From NCBI GenBank assembly GCA_965194375.1, contig CBDAEL010000007.1: DNA of 64,000 nucleotides; one strand, 5' to 3'. The DNA comes from Tabrizicola_A aquatica. Its GTDB lineage: Bacteria; Pseudomonadota; Alphaproteobacteria; Rhodobacterales; Rhodobacteraceae. The notes beneath the pieces are model-generated. The model did not search any database, was not told where the DNA came from, and worked only from the letters and a program-made list of their open reading frames with translations. Positions 36,251 to 44,745 of the stretch are shown piece after piece. How positions within the stretch are numbered: the stretch's first letter is position 1; each line of letters begins with the position of its first letter. The position numbers and the translations under genes were made by a program.

Positions 36251-37309
36251 ATGACCGATGTCATGCCCGGTGCCGGCCGATTGGCCCACGCGCCTTCCGA
36301 TCATCCCAAGGTTAAGGCCGCAAAGGTGGGCATCCTGCTGGCCAATCTCGGCACGCCGGACAATTACGACTATTGGTCGATGCGGCGCTATCTGAACGAA
36401 TTCCTGTCCGACAAGCGGGTGGTCGATATTGCCGATTGGAAATGGCAGCCGCTGTTGCAGCTGATCATCCTGACCAAACGGCCCTTTACCAGCGGCGCGA
36501 ACTACAAGCTGATCTGGAACCACGAGAAAAACGAAAGCCCGCTGTTGACGATCACCAAGGATCAGACCGCGGCGATCGCAGCTCAGATCAAGGCGCGGCA
36601 CGGGGACCGCGTCATGGTTGATTTCTGCATGCGCTACGGCAATCCCTCAACCGCCTCAAAGGTGCAGGAAATGGTGGCGGCCGGGGTCGAAAAGATCTTG
36701 TTCTTCCCGCTTTACCCGCATTACGCCGGCGCGACCTCAGCCACAGCCAATGATGCTTTCTTCCGTGCCTTGATGAAGGAAAAACGCCAACCTGCCGCGC
36801 GCGTGGTGGCCGAATACTTTGAACATCCCGCCTATATCGAGGCGCTGGCCCAGTCCGTCGAGCGCGCCTATGCCAAGCTTGAGGTTCGCCCAGATGTGTT
36901 GGTCGCCAGCTATCACGGCATGCCGATCCGCTATCTGATGGAGGGCGACCCCTATCACTGCCAATGTGCCAAGACGACACGGCTCTTGCGCGAACGTCTG
37001 GGCTGGGACAAAGCCGATATCATCACCACCTTCCAATCGGTCTTTGGCCGGGAAGAATGGCTGAAACCCTATACGGTGGATCATGTGGCCGATCTGGCCA
37101 AAGAGGGTAAAAAGCGTATCGCCGTGATCGCGCCTGCCTTTTCGGCTGACTGCATCGAGACCTTGGAAGAAATCAACGGCGAGATCCGTGAATCTTTCGA
37201 GCATGCTGGGGGTGAGGAGTTCACCTATATCCCCTGCCTGAACGATGATGCCGCGCATGTTGATGCGCTGGTGCAGGTCATTCAGGAAAATCTGGCGGGT
37301 TGGATCTGA
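36251..37309 (+). CDS. hemH: Ferrochelatase
   Basis: 352 residues. Ferrochelatase inserts Fe2+ into protoporphyrin IX, the last step of haem synthesis. Recognisable blocks are VGILLANLGTPDNYD, VDFCMRYGNPS, FPLYPHYAGATSAT, the active-site histidine in ASYHGMPIRYL and the conserved acidic face in PAFSADCIETLEEI. An N-terminal extension of about 25 residues precedes the core. An ACACGAGGACG site lies before the ATG. Confidence 0.96.
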   Translation: MTDVMPGAGRLAHAPSDHPKVKAAKVGILLANLGTPDNYDYWSMRRYLNEFLSDKRVVDIADWKWQPLLQLIILTKRPFTSGANYKLIWNHEKNESPLLTITKDQTAAIAAQIKARHGDRVMVDFCMRYGNPSTASKVQEMVAAGVEKILFFPLYPHYAGATSATANDAFFRALMKEKRQPAARVVAEYFEHPAYIEALAQSVERAYAKLEVRPDVLVASYHGMPIRYLMEGDPYHCQCAKTTRLLRERLGWDKADIITTFQSVFGREEWLKPYTVDHVADLAKEGKKRIAVIAPAFSADCIETLEEINGEIRESFEHAGGEEFTYIPCLNDDAAHVDALVQVIQENLAGWI

Positions 37310-37339
37310 TCGTTCAGAACCGGCCTGCCTTAGTCTTCA

Positions 37340-37373
37340 CACAAAAAGAAAAGAGCGGCAGGAAACCTGCCGC
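37340..37373 (-). terminator. Terminator of the 59-residue membrane protein gene
   Basis: An 8-base-pair stem (GCGGCAGG, loop of three, CCTGCCGC at 37355-37373) is followed on the minus strand by a T-rich run. It lies 28 bases after the stop of the small gene and could also stop hemH from the other side. Confidence 0.75.
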
Positions 37374-37400
37374 CCAATTCTTGTACCAATCCGGAAAGGA

Positions 37401-37580
37401 TTAGTTCGAAGCAACAGCGGCGGCAACAGCCACCAGCAGCAGCAGCGGGAGAACCATGCCGCCCGACGACGAAGCGCCAGCTGCAACAACGGTTTCTTCC
37501 ATGACGGGTTCAGCCATGCCGCCAGCGAAAGCGGTGGTAGCAGCAACCGACAGAGCGGCGGCGAGAGCGATCTTCTTCAT
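37401..37580 (-). CDS. Small membrane protein with signal peptide (59 residues)
   Basis: An ATG at 37580 with a GGAGG site eight bases upstream opens a 59-codon frame. Residues 1-19 look like a signal peptide (MKKIALAAALSVAATTAFA), followed by a short acidic part (MAEPVMEET), a Ser/Gly linker and a C-terminal hydrophobic helix (VLPLLLLVAVAAAVASN). A clean terminator follows. The codon use and signals make it a real gene, easily missed because of its length. The mature part would span the inner membrane once. I do not know its function; its neighbour is hemH. Confidence 0.75.
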   Translation of the reverse strand: MKKIALAAALSVAATTAFAGGMAEPVMEETVVAAGASSSGGMVLPLLLLVAVAAAVASN

Positions 37581-37728
37581 AGTGACCTCCAGTTATTGCG
37601 CAACGTCGAATTTTTCAGAGGCGACGCTACACACCCAAGACAATTCCTCATGTTGCTCTCCTAATCAGCTTGCCGGGCAATTTGCAATCCACCCGTGCAA
37701 GCACAACGAGGCTAGAGCCATCATGTCG

Positions 37729-38337
37729 TCAAATAAGCAACACTTGCGTGCCCACTTTTGCCATATCGAACAGCTCTTGGATGTGTTCGTTGTACAGGCC
37801 CACGCAGCCATTGGACGAACGCCGCCCAATCTTGCGCGTGTCATGGGTGCCGTGAATGCGGTAATAGGTCCAGCTCAGATACAGCGCCCGGGTGCCCAAG
37901 GGGTTGTCGGGGGAACCACCCTCGACCACTTCGGGCCATTCCGGATTGCGCTCGCGCATCGACGGCGTCGGCCGCCATGTCGGATTCACCACCTTCTCAA
38001 CGACTTCGGTCCGACCGCGGCGTGTCAGCTCTTCTGAAAGCGGCACCGACGTGGGGTAAAGCCGATAGATCGACTGATCTTCCGACCAGAAATGCAAGGC
38101 ACGTGACGTGATATCAACCAAAATCGCGCCGTTGCGGGTATTGTCGAAATAATTCTGCCACTCCAGCATGCGGAAGCTGGAGACGTTGTTGCGCACCTGG
38201 CCCCCGGCTGCTGGCAGCATTTCGGTGCTGCCGTCCAGCGCCTGGCCAAAAGCGGGCATAGCCGCGGCAGATGTCAGGGCAGCGGCGCCGCTCAGGAACA
38301 GGCGGCGGTTCAGCGACTTGCGATTTTCGGCGGTCAT
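37729..38337 (-). CDS. L,D-transpeptidase (YkuD domain), Tat-type signal
   Basis: 202 residues from the ATG at 38337 (GGAG eight bases upstream). The N-terminus has twin arginines followed by LFLSGAAAL, typical of a Tat signal. The YkuD domain ends with HGTHDTRKIGRRSSNGCVGL, giving the catalytic Cys with the His and Arg of the SxGCxGR-like motif. Such enzymes form 3-3 peptidoglycan crosslinks or attach proteins to the wall. It faces the CAP lipoprotein gene divergently, and another YkuD gene lies beyond that. Confidence 0.88.
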   Translation of the reverse strand: MTAENRKSLNRRLFLSGAAALTSAAAMPAFGQALDGSTEMLPAAGGQVRNNVSSFRMLEWQNYFDNTRNGAILVDITSRALHFWSEDQSIYRLYPTSVPLSEELTRRGRTEVVEKVVNPTWRPTPSMRERNPEWPEVVEGGSPDNPLGTRALYLSWTYYRIHGTHDTRKIGRRSSNGCVGLYNEHIQELFDMAKVGTQVLLI

Positions 38338-38521
38338 CCGCTGATCTCCGTAAAATGGGAACTGCCGCCTTTTACACGCAGGGCCCACAAGGCGCAAATC
38401 AAAGGCCTGTCATTAGCCCGCCGATCGGCAAGGTCACGCAGAGTTGGGTTTGCTCCTTGGCACTTCTTTGGGTAAAGACGGGCAAACTATGGCCCCAGTG
38501 GCCCATTCGTGGTGGCATAAG

Positions 38522-39040
38522 ATGAACAGACGGACAGTTTTCTTGATGGGTGGCGCTGCCGCCGTTCTCGGTGCCTGCGGTATCGGCATGGGCGAGCCGC
38601 AGGTGGGCGCCGATGGCCGGCCCTTGCCGCGCGTCTACAAAATCAACAATTCGACCGCCGAAAAGATCCCCTTCCGGGTGCTTGACTCGGTCAACACTCT
38701 GCGCGCGGCCAAAGGTGCGGCGCCCTTGCAGCTGAACGCCGAACTGAATGCCGCCGCCTTGACCCATTCGCGCGATATGTCGGTGCAAAACCGCCCTTGG
38801 CACTTTGGCTCGGACGGCTCCTCGCCGCTCCAGCGCGTGCAGCGCGTGGGCTATCCCGGAAAGTTCTTGGGCGAGCTGATCTCGGAAACCTATGAGACCG
38901 AGATGGAGTCTCTCGCCGCTTGGATGGCGCAACCCGACACCCGCAACGTCATCTTGGACCCGATGGCGCGCAACCTTGGCTTTGCCTGGTTCCAAGAGCC
39001 GGGCGGCAAGATCTGGTGGACGCTGCTGACGGGCGGCTAA
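38522..39040 (+). CDS. CAP-domain (SCP-like) lipoprotein
   Basis: 172 residues from the ATG at 38522; the frame from 38444 has no ribosome site. The signal peptide ends in the lipobox VLGAC, so the protein is a lipid-anchored periplasmic protein. The CAP domain has LDSVNTLRAAKGAAPLQL, LTHSRDMS, WHFGSDGSSPLQRVQRVGY with the characteristic histidine, and a C-terminal GFAWF...WWTLLTGG strand. The function of bacterial CAP proteins is mostly unknown. It sits between two L,D-transpeptidase genes and ends in a good terminator. Confidence 0.85.
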   Translation: MNRRTVFLMGGAAAVLGACGIGMGEPQVGADGRPLPRVYKINNSTAEKIPFRVLDSVNTLRAAKGAAPLQLNAELNAAALTHSRDMSVQNRPWHFGSDGSSPLQRVQRVGYPGKFLGELISETYETEMESLAAWMAQPDTRNVILDPMARNLGFAWFQEPGGKIWWTLLTGG

Positions 39041-39065
39041 GCCATTCGTTTTTCGACAGAACATC

Positions 39066-39087
39066 GGGGGCCGGTGGCCCCCTTTTT
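39066..39087 (+). terminator. Rho-independent terminator after the CAP lipoprotein gene
   Basis: GGGGGCC, loop GGT, GGCCCCC and five T, starting 26 bases after the stop codon at 39040. It also sits ten bases from the end of the convergent L,D-transpeptidase gene. Confidence 0.85.
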
Positions 39088-39096
39088 CGTGCCCGC

Positions 39097-39618
39097 TTAT
39101 GGCAGGATCAAGATCGGTGTGCCGGGTTTGACCATCGCATAGATGGTTTCCATCTGCCGATCGGTCACTGCAACACAGCCCGCCGTCCAGTCGCGCTTGG
39201 TCACCTTCCGGTTCGGCCCGCCATGGATGAAGATATCTCCGCCCGGCGGCTTGCCTTGCGCGGCGGCAAAGGCCCGGTCCTGTGCATTGGGATAGCTGAC
39301 CCCCAAAGACAGGTAGAACTCTGAATTCGGGTTGCGATGGGTGATGGTGTAAACCCCTTCCGGGGTTTTGCCGTCGCCCTCAAACTGCTTATGCCCCTCG
39401 GGGGTAAAGCCAAGGCTGACGTTATACTTTTTCAGCACTTTTTCATTGTGCAGCAGATACATCTTGCGGTCCGCCTTATGCACCTGAATCTGGGTGACCT
39501 CGGGGCCGTCATAGGTCTTGAATTTACCGCTGCCACAGGCCGTGATCGCAAAAGCGGCCACGATCAGAAGAAGAATCCGGAAAACGGCCATATGCTGCGA
39601 CTGCCCTGATTTGCCCAT
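39097..39618 (-). CDS. L,D-transpeptidase lipoprotein (YkuD domain)
   Basis: 173 residues from 39618, where a GGCGGA-like site precedes the ATG; an internal ATG at 39591 has no clear site. The hydrophobic segment RILLLIVAAFAITACG ends in a lipobox, so it is probably lipid-anchored. The catalytic part reads FIHGGPN followed by DWTAGCVAV with the nucleophilic Cys. It is a single YkuD domain of the ErfK/YbiS-like group and may act on periplasmic peptidoglycan or on protein attachment. Confidence 0.85.
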   Translation of the reverse strand: MGKSGQSQHMAVFRILLLIVAAFAITACGSGKFKTYDGPEVTQIQVHKADRKMYLLHNEKVLKKYNVSLGFTPEGHKQFEGDGKTPEGVYTITHRNPNSEFYLSLGVSYPNAQDRAFAAAQGKPPGGDIFIHGGPNRKVTKRDWTAGCVAVTDRQMETIYAMVKPGTPILILP

Positions 39619-39710
39619 GTTTTTCCGCCGAATAGCGGATTTTCGCCAATCTGGCCAGCACGCTTTGGAGGATCACAGGATCTTTATCTCACGGACCGTG
39701 CACAAAGGAC

Positions 39711-40946
39711 CTAGCGGCTCAACCGCGCCGCCAGCTCGACATGTGACGACCAGCGGAACTGATCCACGACCTGCACCCAGTCCAGTTGATACCCTGCCTC
39801 AACCAGCACCCGTGCATCGCGGGCAAAGGTCGCGGGGTTGCACGAGACATAGGCAATCACCGGAACTGCGGTTTTGGCCAGCACAGCCACCTGCGCCTCG
39901 GCCCCCGCGCGCGGCGGATCGATCACCACGGCCTCCACGCCCTTGAACTCATCCGGCTCCAAGGGGCGGCGAAACAGGTCGCGCGTCTCGGCCGTCAGCC
40001 GCTTTAGCCCCTCGGCCATACGCGCGCCCTTTTCCAAGGCGGCGATCATCGTGGCCTCGCCTTCCACGGCATGCACCTCGGCGCGTTCGGCCAAGGGAAT
40101 GCTGAAGGTGCCTGATCCCGCAAAAAGATCGACGACCTTACGCGCCGAACCAATGGCAAGAGCTACGGCTTGCAACAGCGCCGTCTCCCCCTCGGCCGTG
40201 GCCTGCAAGAAGGCCCCCGGCGGCGGGGCGACCAGCGCGCGGCCAAAGCGTTGCACCGGGGCGGCCCGTAAGGCGACCGTCTCACCGTTCCAGGTCAGGC
40301 GCGCAATCTTGTGCGCCTCGCACAGCCGCGCCATCTCCATCTGCAAGGCCGCATCCAGCGGCTTGCCCCCCGTTACTGCCACATCCGCCCCGGCAAGGCT
40401 GCGCGTCACGGTCAGTTGCACCTCAACCGTGCGCGAGCCGCCCAGTTTCACCAGCATTTCCAAGGCTGGAAAGGCCGCAATCAGATCAGGATGCAACAAC
40501 TGGCAGTTTGGCACCGCGACCAGCGTATCACTGGCGCGGGCGTGAAAGCCCATTTGCACGCCGCCTTTGGTCTTGCGCGCCGACAGCGTGGCCCGCCGGC
40601 GCGACCGCGCGGGCGAGGTGGCCATGGGCCGGAACGTGGCCAACATCCCCTGCGCCGCCAAAGCGCCGACGACGATGCCCTGTTTCCACTCTGCCACAAA
40701 GTCATCGGAGACATGCTGCATCAGACAGCCACCGCAGGTGCGCGCGTGGGCGCAGGGCGGTTTCACCCGCTTGGGCGAGGGAGTGATGATCCGTAGATTG
40801 GTCAGCGTGTCCTTGACCAGATCGCCCTCAACCACTTCACCGGGCAGGCAACCGGGCGCATAGATCGGCACCATCTTGCCCGCAGCGTCTTCGGCCATGG
40901 CAATGCCGTCCCCATGGTGGCCCAGCCTGTCGATCGTCAGTTTCAC
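39711..40946 (-). CDS. RNA 5-methyluridine methyltransferase (RlmD/TrmA family)
   Basis: 411 residues. An N-terminal TRAM-like domain (GHHGDGIAM) is followed by the iron-sulfur motif CAHARTCGGCLMQH, the SAM site VVDLFAGSGTFSIPLA, the VVIDPPRAGAEAQ motif and the catalytic cysteine segment YVSCNPATFARD. This is the RlmD-like group that methylates uridine in 23S rRNA. The start is a GTG at 40946 within a GTGA overlap with the ABC exporter gene, so translation is coupled. Confidence 0.9.
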   Translation of the reverse strand: MKLTIDRLGHHGDGIAMAEDAAGKMVPIYAPGCLPGEVVEGDLVKDTLTNLRIITPSPKRVKPPCAHARTCGGCLMQHVSDDFVAEWKQGIVVGALAAQGMLATFRPMATSPARSRRRATLSARKTKGGVQMGFHARASDTLVAVPNCQLLHPDLIAAFPALEMLVKLGGSRTVEVQLTVTRSLAGADVAVTGGKPLDAALQMEMARLCEAHKIARLTWNGETVALRAAPVQRFGRALVAPPPGAFLQATAEGETALLQAVALAIGSARKVVDLFAGSGTFSIPLAERAEVHAVEGEATMIAALEKGARMAEGLKRLTAETRDLFRRPLEPDEFKGVEAVVIDPPRAGAEAQVAVLAKTAVPVIAYVSCNPATFARDARVLVEAGYQLDWVQVVDQFRWSSHVELAARLSR

Positions 40947-42784
40947 GCGTCATCCTCATCCGTGCCGATGAACCCGCCCGACTGGCGGTTCCAATAGCGC
41001 GCATAGACCCCACCCTTGGCCAAAAGGCCAGCGTGATCGCCCTGCTCGACGATGCGGCCTTGCTCCATCACAATAATCCGGTCCATCGCGGCAATCGTCG
41101 ACAAGCGGTGCGCGATGGCCAGCACGGTCTTGCCCTGCATCACCCGGCCAAGCGCCTCTTGGATGCTGGCTTCAACCTCGCTGTCCAAAGCACTCGTCGC
41201 CTCGTCCAGCACAAGGATCGGCGCGTCCTTCAGGAACGCCCGCGCCAGCGCAATCCGCTGCCGCTGCCCACCCGACAGCTTGACGCCGCGTTCGCCAAGA
41301 TAGGCCTCATATCCGCGCCGCCCCTGATGATCGAGCATGCCATCAATGAACTCATGCGCCTCGGCGGCCTTGGATGCGGCGATGATTTCAGGATCGGTCG
41401 CATCGGGGCGGCCATAGCCGATGTTGTCGCGCGCACTGCGGTTGAACATCGCGGTTTCCTGCGTGACCATCCCGATCTGACGGCGCAAGGACTCTTGGCT
41501 CACCGCCCGCACATCCTGCCCATCAACCAAAACCCGGCCCTGTTCGGTGTCATAAAGCCTGAGAAGCAGCGCCACGAGGCTGGATTTCCCTGCCCCCGAA
41601 GCGCCCACGATCCCCAGCTTTTCCCCGGCCCGGATTGTCAGATCAATATCCGCAACGCCACCGCGCTGGCGACCATAGGCAAAGGTCACACCTTCAAACC
41701 GGATCTCACCCTTGACACGCGCAAGCTCCACCGCGCCCGGCGCATCGGCAAGGCTGTGCGCCACGGCCAAGGTCTGCATCCCGTCCTCCACCTCACCGAC
41801 CGAGGTGTAGATCGTCATCAGGGTAAAGCTGACCCAGCCGGTCATCTGGGCGATCCGCATGGAAATCGCCCCGGCTGCCGCGATGCTGCCCGGCGTCGCC
41901 AGCCCGTCTTGCCACAGCAAAATGGTGCCCCCGATCAGGATCACCGGCAAAATCCCCGCCAGCGTCATCAGCGCCAGCCGGAACCATGCGGCAATGACGC
42001 CGTATTCCAGAGACCGGTCGCGAAACACCTCCATCGCTTTCAAGGCAACCCGGTCCTCAAAGGCGGCATGGGCGAAAAGCTTGACCGTCTTGATGTTGGT
42101 GATGGTGTCCACCACCTGCCCCGTCACCATAGCCCGACTGCTTGCGCGCGCCGCTGAATTGGCGCGCACCATCGGGATGAAGACCTTGATCAGCAAGAGA
42201 TAGGCCAAAAGCCAGATCGCCAGCGCCAAGCCAATCCGCAGATCGACCGAAAACAAAAACACGACCGAGGCGATCACCGAGGCCAAAGCAAAGGCCACGG
42301 TGTTGATCATTTCGGTCGTGACATCCGTTACCGCCCGCGCCGCCTGCATCTGCTTTTGCGCAATCCGGCCGGCGAAATCATTGTCGAAGAACGTCAATGC
42401 TTGGCCCAGCGTCCAGCGGTGCAACCGGCTGAGTACGAGTGGCAACAGGTTTGGCCCCAGCGTGATCTGAACTGAGGCGGATGAAATCGCGTAACTGACC
42501 GGCCGCAGGATCAGGTAAAATGCCATCGACCACATGAGAAGATCGAAATGATCGGTGAAAAAGGTCGCAGGATTGCCGCCCACGGCCGCATCAATCACCC
42601 AGCCTAGCACCAAGGCCGAAATGACCTCGGTCACCCCGGCCAAAGACGACAGAAAGGCCGAAAACCAAAGCTGCGCCCATGACCCTTGCAGCGCCCAGTT
42701 AAAGAAGGCCCCCAAGGTCTGCGGCGGCGCTGATTTGGCGGGTCGAAAGGCATCAATCCAATCGCCCATGCGCAGCAAACTCAT
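40943..42784 (-). CDS. ABC transporter, fused membrane and ATPase domains (partner B)
   Basis: 613 residues: six-helix exporter-type membrane domain (about 30-330), then an ATPase domain with Walker A GASGAGKSS, signature LSGGQRQR, Walker B ILVLDEATSALD and the H-loop AIAHRLST. The sequence is close to the neighbouring ABC gene and the starts overlap as ATGA, so the pair probably forms a heterodimer. Both ATP sites look intact. The substrate is unknown; lipid, peptide or drug export are the usual roles. Confidence 0.9.
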   Translation of the reverse strand: MSLLRMGDWIDAFRPAKSAPPQTLGAFFNWALQGSWAQLWFSAFLSSLAGVTEVISALVLGWVIDAAVGGNPATFFTDHFDLLMWSMAFYLILRPVSYAISSASVQITLGPNLLPLVLSRLHRWTLGQALTFFDNDFAGRIAQKQMQAARAVTDVTTEMINTVAFALASVIASVVFLFSVDLRIGLALAIWLLAYLLLIKVFIPMVRANSAARASSRAMVTGQVVDTITNIKTVKLFAHAAFEDRVALKAMEVFRDRSLEYGVIAAWFRLALMTLAGILPVILIGGTILLWQDGLATPGSIAAAGAISMRIAQMTGWVSFTLMTIYTSVGEVEDGMQTLAVAHSLADAPGAVELARVKGEIRFEGVTFAYGRQRGGVADIDLTIRAGEKLGIVGASGAGKSSLVALLLRLYDTEQGRVLVDGQDVRAVSQESLRRQIGMVTQETAMFNRSARDNIGYGRPDATDPEIIAASKAAEAHEFIDGMLDHQGRRGYEAYLGERGVKLSGGQRQRIALARAFLKDAPILVLDEATSALDSEVEASIQEALGRVMQGKTVLAIAHRLSTIAAMDRIIVMEQGRIVEQGDHAGLLAKGGVYARYWNRQSGGFIGTDEDDA

Positions 42785-44622
42785 GCCTCGTCCTCCAGCC
42801 CGATAAAGCCACCCGACTGCCGGGCCCAGAACCGGGCATATAGCCCGCCCTTGGCCAAAAGCCCGGCATGGCTGCCCTCTTCGGCAATCCGCCCATCTTC
42901 CAAGACCACAATCCGGTCCATCGCGGCGATGGTGGACAGCCGGTGCGCAATCGCGATCACCGTCTTGCCTTCCATCACGCCATAAAGCGCCTCTTGGATC
43001 GCGGCCTCAGCCTCACTGTCCAAGGCACTGGTCGCCTCATCCAAGATCAGGATCGGCGCATCCTTCAGGATCACCCGCGCCAATGTCACCCTTTGGCGCT
43101 GCCCACCCGAAAGCTTCACCCCCCGCTCGCCCACATGGGCGTCATAGCCGGTACGGCCCTGCGGATCTTCCAGCGTCAGGATGAACTCATGCGCTTCGGC
43201 CTGCTTGGCCGCGGCAATCATCTGATCCTCGCTCGCCTTGGGGCGGCCATACAGAATATTGTCGCGCACCGAGCGGTGCAACAGGCTGCTGTCTTGGCTC
43301 ACCATACCGATGTGGGCGCGCAGACTGTCTTGGGTCACGCGCGCAATATCTTGCCCGTCAATCGCAATGCGCCCCGATTCCGTGTCGTAAAACCGCAGCA
43401 TCAGCTTGACCAAGGTCGACTTGCCCGCCCCGGACCGGCCGACAATGCCGATCTTCTCGCCCGGGCGGATCGTCAGCGACAGGTTCTGCAACCCGCCCGA
43501 ACCGCGCCCATAATGATGGCTGATCCCGTCAATCTCGATCAAGCCGTCACGAAACGCCAAGGGCTTGGCGCCCGGTGCATCGACCAGCCCGATCGGATGG
43601 GCAATCGTCTCCATCCCCTCTTGCACGACGCCCAAAGCCTGCACGAGCGAGGTGAAGGCCCACATGATCCAATAGGTCATGTTGTTCAGCCGCAAGACAA
43701 GCGCCGTTGCCGCCGCCACAGTGCCTACGCTGGCCGCCCCTTGCACCCAAAGCAAAATCGCCCAGCCCGTCACCGCCACGATCAACCCGCCGTTCAAGGT
43801 GGTCAGCGCCAGATCCATCTTGGTGATGATCCGCATCTCTTGCTTGAACGTCTCACGGGCGTGTTCGATGCTCTCTTTGGCATAGGCCATTTCCGTGTCA
43901 TGTCGGGCAAAGAGCTTGACCGAGTGAATGTTCGTGTAGGCATCGACGACGCGCCCTGTCACCGCAGAGCGCGCATCCGAACTGGCCTTTGACGCCGGGC
44001 CCGCGCGCAGCACGGTCCAGCGCACCAAAGCCATATAGAGCACAAACCACACCACCAAAGGCAGCAACAGCCGCGGGTCAGCGTCGGCCAGCATGATCCC
44101 CGCGCCGACCACGGTGACACTGGCAAAGGCCACCGCATCAAAGGTCTGAAACACCGCATCCCCAGCGGCGGGCGGGGTTTGCATGATCCGGTTGGCGATG
44201 CGCCCGGCAAAATCGGATTCAAACCAACCCACAGGTTGGCGGATCACATGGGCATGGGCGCGCCACCGGATCATGGTGCCAAAATTAGGCAAGATGGTGT
44301 TGTGCAACAGCGCAATATTGCCGACCAGCAGCAAAGGCCGCAGGATCAACACGGCCAGCGCCACGCCCACAAGCTCGGCCCCATGCGCCGCCCAGAACCC
44401 GGCAGGCCCGGCGGTTGCCAACTGGTCCACCAGCCGCCCGACATACCAAATCAACGCCACATCGGCGAAGGCCGCCAGAACCGACAGCACGGCGGTGGCC
44501 GCGAACACCTTGCGAAAGGGGCGGATATAGTCAGCCAAAAACGGCCACAGCTTGCGCGGCGGCGAGTCGGTTTGGGGATAGGGGGCATAGGGGTCAATCA
44601 ACCCCTCAAAGAACTTGAACAT
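42781..44622 (-). CDS. ABC transporter, fused membrane and ATPase domains (partner A)
   Basis: 613 residues, the same length as its partner. The membrane domain contains YIRPFRKVFAATAVLSVLAA and the typical QTPPAAGDAVFQTFD coupling region. The ATPase domain has Walker A GRSGAGKST, signature LSGGQRQR, Walker B ILILDEATSALD and H-loop AIAHRLST. It is the first gene of the pair, with partner B and the RlmD-like gene following by overlaps. Substrate unknown. Confidence 0.9.
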   Translation of the reverse strand: MFKFFEGLIDPYAPYPQTDSPPRKLWPFLADYIRPFRKVFAATAVLSVLAAFADVALIWYVGRLVDQLATAGPAGFWAAHGAELVGVALAVLILRPLLLVGNIALLHNTILPNFGTMIRWRAHAHVIRQPVGWFESDFAGRIANRIMQTPPAAGDAVFQTFDAVAFASVTVVGAGIMLADADPRLLLPLVVWFVLYMALVRWTVLRAGPASKASSDARSAVTGRVVDAYTNIHSVKLFARHDTEMAYAKESIEHARETFKQEMRIITKMDLALTTLNGGLIVAVTGWAILLWVQGAASVGTVAAATALVLRLNNMTYWIMWAFTSLVQALGVVQEGMETIAHPIGLVDAPGAKPLAFRDGLIEIDGISHHYGRGSGGLQNLSLTIRPGEKIGIVGRSGAGKSTLVKLMLRFYDTESGRIAIDGQDIARVTQDSLRAHIGMVSQDSSLLHRSVRDNILYGRPKASEDQMIAAAKQAEAHEFILTLEDPQGRTGYDAHVGERGVKLSGGQRQRVTLARVILKDAPILILDEATSALDSEAEAAIQEALYGVMEGKTVIAIAHRLSTIAAMDRIVVLEDGRIAEEGSHAGLLAKGGLYARFWARQSGGFIGLEDEA

Positions 44623-44745
44623 GTTTTTCCTGCTCTGCTGCGCAGAGATAGCGCGTCTTGCAAGCAGGTGCCACCTCCTTGAGCACGTCGTGCACGCGTC
44701 GGAAAACCACCGCGAGGGGTGCAGGAACTGCTCGACGAGTGCGCG

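Noticed and set aside
41033..43992. Two long plus-strand frames (374 codons each) opposite the ABC exporter pair
   Set aside because: Their equal length simply reflects the similarity of the two ABC genes on the other strand; neither shows motifs or ribosome sites.
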